NCBI GenBank assembly: GCA_023101725.1
Contig: JALJCO010003968.1
Coordinates: 310,001 to 374,000 of the forward strand
DNA length: 64,000 bases
Reading direction: 5' to 3'
Origin: Atherinomorus stipes
Taxonomy: Eukaryota; Chordata; Actinopteri; Atheriniformes; Atherinidae
The translations under genes were made by a program, and so were the position numbers. This document shows positions 59,676-64,000 of this stretch, one piece after another (positions within the stretch are counted from its first letter, which is position 1; every line of letters starts with the position of its first letter). The notes under the pieces are model-generated. The model was not told the origin of the DNA and did no database searches. It worked only from the letters and a program-made list of their open reading frames with translations.

Positions 59676-61159
59676 CGTGTTGCTCTCTAAAACCTTTCAC
59701 ACCCCAATATTATTCTCACCCCCCTCTAAGAATGTGTGAATGTGTATACACATGTGGCTCTGTTTATAGATGTATAAAAGCTGTAAATAGCACGTGGGAA
59801 CATGATAGTGAGCAATATTGTCACTGTTGCTTTTCTGGAGTCCAAGAAATGTGTATATAGCACACACACACACACAAACACAGTATCTGGCTGTCCTTGA
59901 GTTGGGGCACATGCCTGTGGCCTGTGCTAGTCTGTGGCTGGTGTAATGATGACAGGCTCACAAATACTCACACAGATTCCAGGACCCCCACATACATAAC
60001 TTGGCTGGGCCTGTGTGGTATATGCTGACAATGCTCCAATTTCTCTCAATTACTTGAAAGAATGGGCATTAAATTGTTTAAATGAATGTGACCTTCTCAG
60101 CAGTGGGGAAGCATTTATTACGATCTCGTGCTGAAATGAGAAATAGCAACACCACAATGCAGAGATGCTTCATTAAAAGCAGAATTCAGCTATAATTAGC
60201 TTAACATTTCCCTTAGAAAACTGGAAGGATAGCTCATGTCATTAACCAAAGTATACTTTTTATTTTTGTTTGTCATGGATTGACATTAAAGTATTTTTTT
60301 CTTTATTTGGGGGTTGTACTGTACAGTATATACTATGCAGTAGCACAAACAGTTCTCCTCAACTGAAGAACGAGGCGTCTCAGAGGAGCACTTGACTTGT
60401 GTCCTCAGCAATTTTTTATTATTTCAGTGACAGTCAGGTTAAGCCTCTTCCTTATCTTCCCAAGACAAACCCAGGATCAGTGTCTTTGGATGTAAACAGA
60501 TGAAGAGGTTATCTGGCTCAGTCAGATATCAGGAGTGTCTTTTACTCCTTTTGATCTGACAAGAAAATCAAGCAAAAAGTACAGTAATTTCCTCACCATC
60601 TTCTAATCTAAACAGGTCTAATTACAGACACCAAGGTGTATTTGAGTGGATTCATAGCCTACATATTAGAGCACATCCATTGCACAACATGTCAGGAAAT
60701 GAGGTGTGCTGTTGCAGAGGCAGAGGCAACTTCCTTCACTCTTTTTTTTCTCCCTCTTTTGCAGGTTGCGTCACTAAAGTGCTGCTCTGCTCCTCATTTC
60801 ATGAATCCTTGTGCAGATTGAGTAAGATGAAGTAATTAGAGGCTTTAGCTTGGGTAGCTAGCTATCTGCTCTGCTCAACATAAAGGCAAAGTATAATTAG
60901 ACGCCAACACCAAAGGTAGCAAACACTCACACACTTTGTTATTACCTTGGCAGATATTACTTGATATGGCCACATCCTGACCTGTATTTGATGTTCATCT
61001 GATCAGGCACATAGCTTGAACTGACCATCCTCTGCTTCCATAGCAGGGTGTCAAATGTTGAGGCTCTAGCTATACGTTGCTGCGACTGTTTCCTGTGCAT
61101 TTTTCAACCATTTTGAGTGTTTTGAAGCTGGAGAACAATTTTGAGTCAAATTCTTCCTG

Positions 61160-61873
61160 GGTGGTGAGTCACACAACAGAGTGAATACTCTTAACAAAAC
61201 TTGCTTTCCAAAGGAAAAAATCACATTTAACACATCTAATCGTAAAAGTTTTTACCTTGAAAAGTTGATGAAAATGACGGAAAGAAGAAGTGAGTTTTTT
61301 TCCAAGATATTTAATAAACAAATATTCATATTTGTCTATATATTTTCTTATAAAACAATATATAATATATATAACATATTTACAAAACATGCAGCACCAT
61401 GTCTTTATAATACTGGTGTTGACATAATGCAATAGGGCATATAAGTATAGCAAGATATTATTTACACGGCAGTAATTTACTGCAGTAAAATAGTTCCATA
61501 AAAAGTGAAACAAGGCATCTGTGCCACTACTGACATTAATCAATTCTCCAAGTACATCTGAGATGTCTCTTCCTAACTTCTGATTCTTCATCAGTTGATG
61601 GGGAACTGGATCAAGTTCGTTTCGCGCTGTTGCATCCCTCCGGGTGTATCACTTTTCCAGGATTCATGTCTATCCTTCAGAGTGATGCATTTGTGTCAGC
61701 AACTTTGGCAGGAAAGAATGTCTTAGGTGTTGGGTGTCTGTGTGTGTGTTTGTCAGCATCTTTGGTGTATTCAAGGTTGAGAAGTATTTTTCAGTGTCTG
61801 TCACTGGTTTATTGATGTGTGCCTGTGTGTGAGCGCGTATTTCCGTCTCTGAGGGTGTATCCATGTGGTTGTG
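61160..61873 (-). other. dkk1: dkk1 3' UTR region
   Basis: Downstream of the dkk1 stop on the minus strand. Candidate poly(A) signals on that strand are AATAAA at 61813-61808 (only about 60 bases from the stop) and ATTAAA at 61316-61311, next to a very AT-rich stretch (61310-61380). The TG-rich block at 61735-61860 is low complexity. UTR length is inferred, not shown. Confidence 0.5.
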
Positions 61874-62139
61874 TCAGCGTCTCTGACAGGTGTGTAGGTT
61901 CCGGGCTACAGTCCTGCTGACGTTGTGATCTCGCTCTCCTTTCTCTGGTCGGCAGGCCAGGCCCTCGCCACAGTCACAGCGCTGGAACAGCTCCAAGCCG
62001 TGGGTGCCTTTCCTGCGGTGGCGCGTGCACACCTGGCCCTCTGTCAGCACAGGCTTACAGATGCGAGACCAAAAGTGTCTGGCACAGCAAAGACCCTCCG
62101 AGCAGTCTGCCGATCTCAGGCATCTATCACCCTCTTGGC
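61874..62139 (-). CDS. dkk1: dkk1 exon 4 (CRD2)
   Basis: 266 nt, acceptor TCTCCAG, ending with TGA at 61876-61874. Encodes all ten CRD2 cysteines (DRC...ADC...LCC...RIC...QVC...RCDC...LAC...HTC), the His/Arg-rich loop RHRRKGTHG and a second N-x-S site (NVS). Confidence 0.96.
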
Positions 62140-63029
62140 CTGGAGACAGAAGATGAAATGACAAGAAGATAAGTTACATGAAACTGGTCACAGTGACAAC
62201 ATGTAGGATCTGTAGAATAAGTTGTGATTCCTGACAGAAAGCTCACCTTTGACTGCATTTGGCTGATAACCAGGGGCAGTGGGAGGCCTCTTGGCCTGAT
62301 GCTCCATGGTGGCATTGTGTTTGTGCCAGCCAGTGCTGATAGATACGTCTGTTTCGTACAAATCATTGGCTTGACAAACACCTGAAAAATGCAAAGGGGA
62401 AAAATAATGCATTTGCCATAGAGAATAGATATCAGTAGTAGAAATATTAAATGTTACCAGCTATTACATCATCATCATCAAGACGACAATCTTAACTGCC
62501 AATATTTATTTCAGTTGAGATTTCTCTGCTCACCATTGCTGCAGCGGTTTCCTGCACAACACATGGTGTCCTTTACGCAACGCTTCCGGCTCTTACGGCA
62601 GGGGAGGCAGACACTTCGGGCGTCGTTGCAGAATTCATCACCTCCACAATCTTCATCATCGGAGCAAACACCTGACTGCTACAGCAAAAATGAAAACCAA
62701 AAACAGTCCGTCACAACGGGTTGCACTACCGTCGTAAAGTTTACATGAAAGCATTTCTATCTTGGCGCACAGAGTTGACTTTTACGCATCGGAGAGCTAA
62801 TTACCTGTAAGGTGTCCACCGGTAATTTGTGTCCCATGCTACCAGAGGTTGAGGTGCGCGGACTTGGGCTGACAGTGTCAGTGCCTTTGGCTGCCGATGC
62901 ACCTGGCAAGTTTTTGATAGCGTTGGAGTTCATCAGCACTGCCCCCGCGTAAGCGTCTCCAAAGTATCCAAACAGCGTAAGATACACAGCCAAGAAGCGG
63001 TGCGCTAATGGTATCTGGACGATTCTCAT
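61874..63029 (-). CDS. dkk1: Dickkopf-1, secreted Wnt antagonist (four exons)
   Basis: Dkk1 binds LRP5/6 co-receptors outside the cell and blocks Wnt/beta-catenin signalling; it is needed for head induction. Minus-strand exons are 63029-62805, 62678-62534, 62381-62247 and 62139-61874, all with GT-AG ends, joining to 256 residues (human about 266). Order: signal peptide about 1-28; NAIKNLP at 36-42, the conserved N-terminal LRP6-contact motif; CRD1 with ten cysteines from C80 to C126; a linker with an N-glycosylation site (NAT); CRD2 with ten cysteines from C175 to C253 (colipase-like fold, the LRP-binding part); end CQRR. No break. It lies tail to tail with pcdh15. The a/b teleost copy cannot be assigned from this alone. 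Confidence 0.96.
62247..62381 (-). CDS. dkk1: dkk1 exon 3 (linker)
   Basis: 135 nt, acceptor TTTCAG, donor AAAG|GTGAGC. Completes CRD1 with GVC, then encodes the variable linker, with one N-x-T site in HKHNATME; ends one base into a Gly codon. Confidence 0.93.
62534..62678 (-). CDS. dkk1: dkk1 exon 2 (CRD1)
   Basis: 145 nt, acceptor CTGTAG, donor AATG|GTGAGC; ends one base into a Gly codon. Encodes nine of the ten CRD1 cysteines, including [13 protein letters not shown] and the MCCAGNRC block typical of Dickkopf proteins. Confidence 0.95.
62805..63029 (-). CDS. dkk1: dkk1 exon 1
   Basis: Starts at ATG 63029-63027; 75 codons ending ...PVDTLQ at phase 0; donor CAG|GTAATT. Encodes the hydrophobic signal peptide, the NAIKNLP motif and a Ser/Thr/Pro-rich spacer. 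Confidence 0.95.
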
Positions 63030-63200
63030 CTTGAGTTATGTTGCAAACACACAGATGACAAAAAAAAATCCCTCTTTTGAAAAACGGTCTGAGTGTGACA
63101 AAGTCCAAACAACCTGGATTCCCGAATCCCAAAAGTTTCCAGAAAGTTTCGGCACGAAGATGCTTGGAAGTCTCCTGACTCACAGTCCCGGGATGATCTC

Positions 63201-63253
63201 TTTATACATGCGGACCTGTTTGTCTTCCCGCCCCTCGCTGTGCACAACAAAGG
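63201..63253 (-). promoter_or_regulatory. dkk1: dkk1 core promoter: TATA box, GC box, TCF/LEF-like site
   Basis: Read on the minus strand, TATAAA sits at 63206-63201, 172 bases before the ATG, so transcription should start near 63170-63175. A GC box (GGGGCGGG) is at 63234-63227 and a CTTTGTT site matching the TCF/LEF consensus CTTTGWW at 63252-63246. DKK1 is a known feedback target of Wnt signalling in other vertebrates, so the last site is plausible; the same word also fits SOX factors. Confidence 0.65.
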
Positions 63254-63662
63254 CGGAGGGGTGGAATTTCAAACAGAGCCCCACTGTACGGAAATGGCCA
63301 TTCCTGCACAGCACTATGTTGCGCGTTGTTTGTGGAATGATAATGACCTGCAAACTCTGTCTGAATACCCATCACAGAAGCGCATGAGACATACAGTATA
63401 CCCATATAACTGACTCTGAGTAGAGTGAGTTGAAGCTCAGATTCATTTAAAGGGACTAAACTAGTGTTAGAGCTTACTTTTCTTTTTATGTGCCAGATGT
63501 TGCTTACCATGTTTGTGCCTTATTCTTTTATTTAACAATATTAACAATATCGGAATTAAATGTCCAAATATCTGTTAAATATATTTAAATGTCTCTAGTC
63601 TAGTCTCACTTCTATTTTTTGAATATTGTGGAATACTTCAAATATTTTCTTTCTTTCTGTCC

Positions 63663-63707
<45 letters not shown>

Positions 63708-64000
63708 ACAAACATGGTACCTTGTCATGAGAATCTACCCTTGTTATTTCAATTCCTTTGACATCCAAGTCGACTAACTGCCCTCTGGCTTGTTGAGGAC
63801 TAGTGATTGAAGTTACTTGCGTCGATTAACTACTTTATTTGATCTTCCTGATTGCAAAGGTGGCAATTATCCCCCCAAAGTGTGCTTGATTACACCAGCA
63901 GCGGACATCAATGTGTAGGATATGCCGACCATTAAGGGGTGTGAAAAGTTTACCGAATTAATGGACTTCCGCGGGGAGGCCTTTCAGGGTTGACTGGCAC
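63254..64000. other. dkk1 upstream region with (TA)n
   Basis: Upstream flank of dkk1. A TA microsatellite lies at 63666-63700. The rest is AT-rich; distal control elements may be present, but none is identified with confidence. Confidence 0.5.
63666..63700. repeat. (TA)n microsatellite
   Basis: An uninterrupted TA run of about 35 bases, followed by GTATGTATAC. Confidence 0.95.

Larger units (their letters stand above)
57746..61159. other. Intergenic DNA downstream of dkk1
   Basis: Contains a TA microsatellite (58007-58065), a 56-bp tandem duplication (59564-59675) and a short CA run near 59865. No gene seen. Confidence 0.45.

Noticed and set aside
62515..62748. Plus-strand frame across dkk1 exon 2
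   Set aside because: Shadow of the minus-strand CRD1 exon; its translation has no Dickkopf pattern, while the minus strand has all cysteines.

Overview
The window is vertebrate nuclear DNA, most likely from a teleost fish. Its genes have spliced exons separated by long AT-rich non-coding stretches. It carries fish-type DNA transposons and short non-autonomous elements, and many microsatellites. Its two recognisable genes are pcdh15 and dkk1. The pairing of pcdh15 and dkk1 in convergent orientation matches the vertebrate arrangement as I know it (human 10q21), so this looks like an old conserved neighbourhood.

Region 1 (1 to about 15.9 kb, plus strand) is the 3' end of pcdh15 (protocadherin-15, the lower part of the hair-cell tip link). 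The extracellular cadherin and transmembrane exons lie left of the window. What is visible is a set of alternative cytoplasmic-domain exons. A CD1-type terminal exon (952-2488, proline-rich, ends STVL) competes with a chain of a 22-nt microexon (7153-7174), exon 7935-8008 and exon 10395-10509. That chain can end either in a very large Ser/Glu-rich exon (10695-12593, ends STAF) or in a CD2-type exon (14413-15021, ends MTKL). Splice phases fit exactly: CD1 and the microexon both start with the last base of a split codon, and both downstream terminal exons start at phase 0. All three C-termini have the form T-x-hydrophobic, which fits class I PDZ ligands.

Region 2 (about 16 to 61 kb) has no protein-coding or RNA gene that I can support. 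It holds a mobile-element collection: a decayed Tc1/mariner element with DD37E spacing (31540-33609) carrying a nested TTAA-flanked element (31647-32149); three more TTAA-flanked short elements (22342-22816, 26964-27585, 39705-40623); foldback and other inverted-repeat elements; LINE-tail fragments (about 56.2-57.2 kb); a local 1.7-kb-spaced duplication (48.0/49.7 kb); and a roughly 167-bp TGGA minisatellite. Some single-copy stretches could be regulatory DNA.

Region 3 (61.2 to 63.3 kb, minus strand) is a complete four-exon dkk1 (Dickkopf-1, a secreted Wnt antagonist), 256 residues, with signal peptide, N-terminal NAIKNLP motif and both ten-cysteine domains. Its promoter has a TATA box, a GC box and a TCF/LEF-like site. 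pcdh15 and dkk1 converge across about 46 kb. Nothing in the sequence suggests they act in one pathway; their link is positional. No searches were run: family names come from recognising motifs, and splice sites were read by eye and checked by reading-frame continuity.
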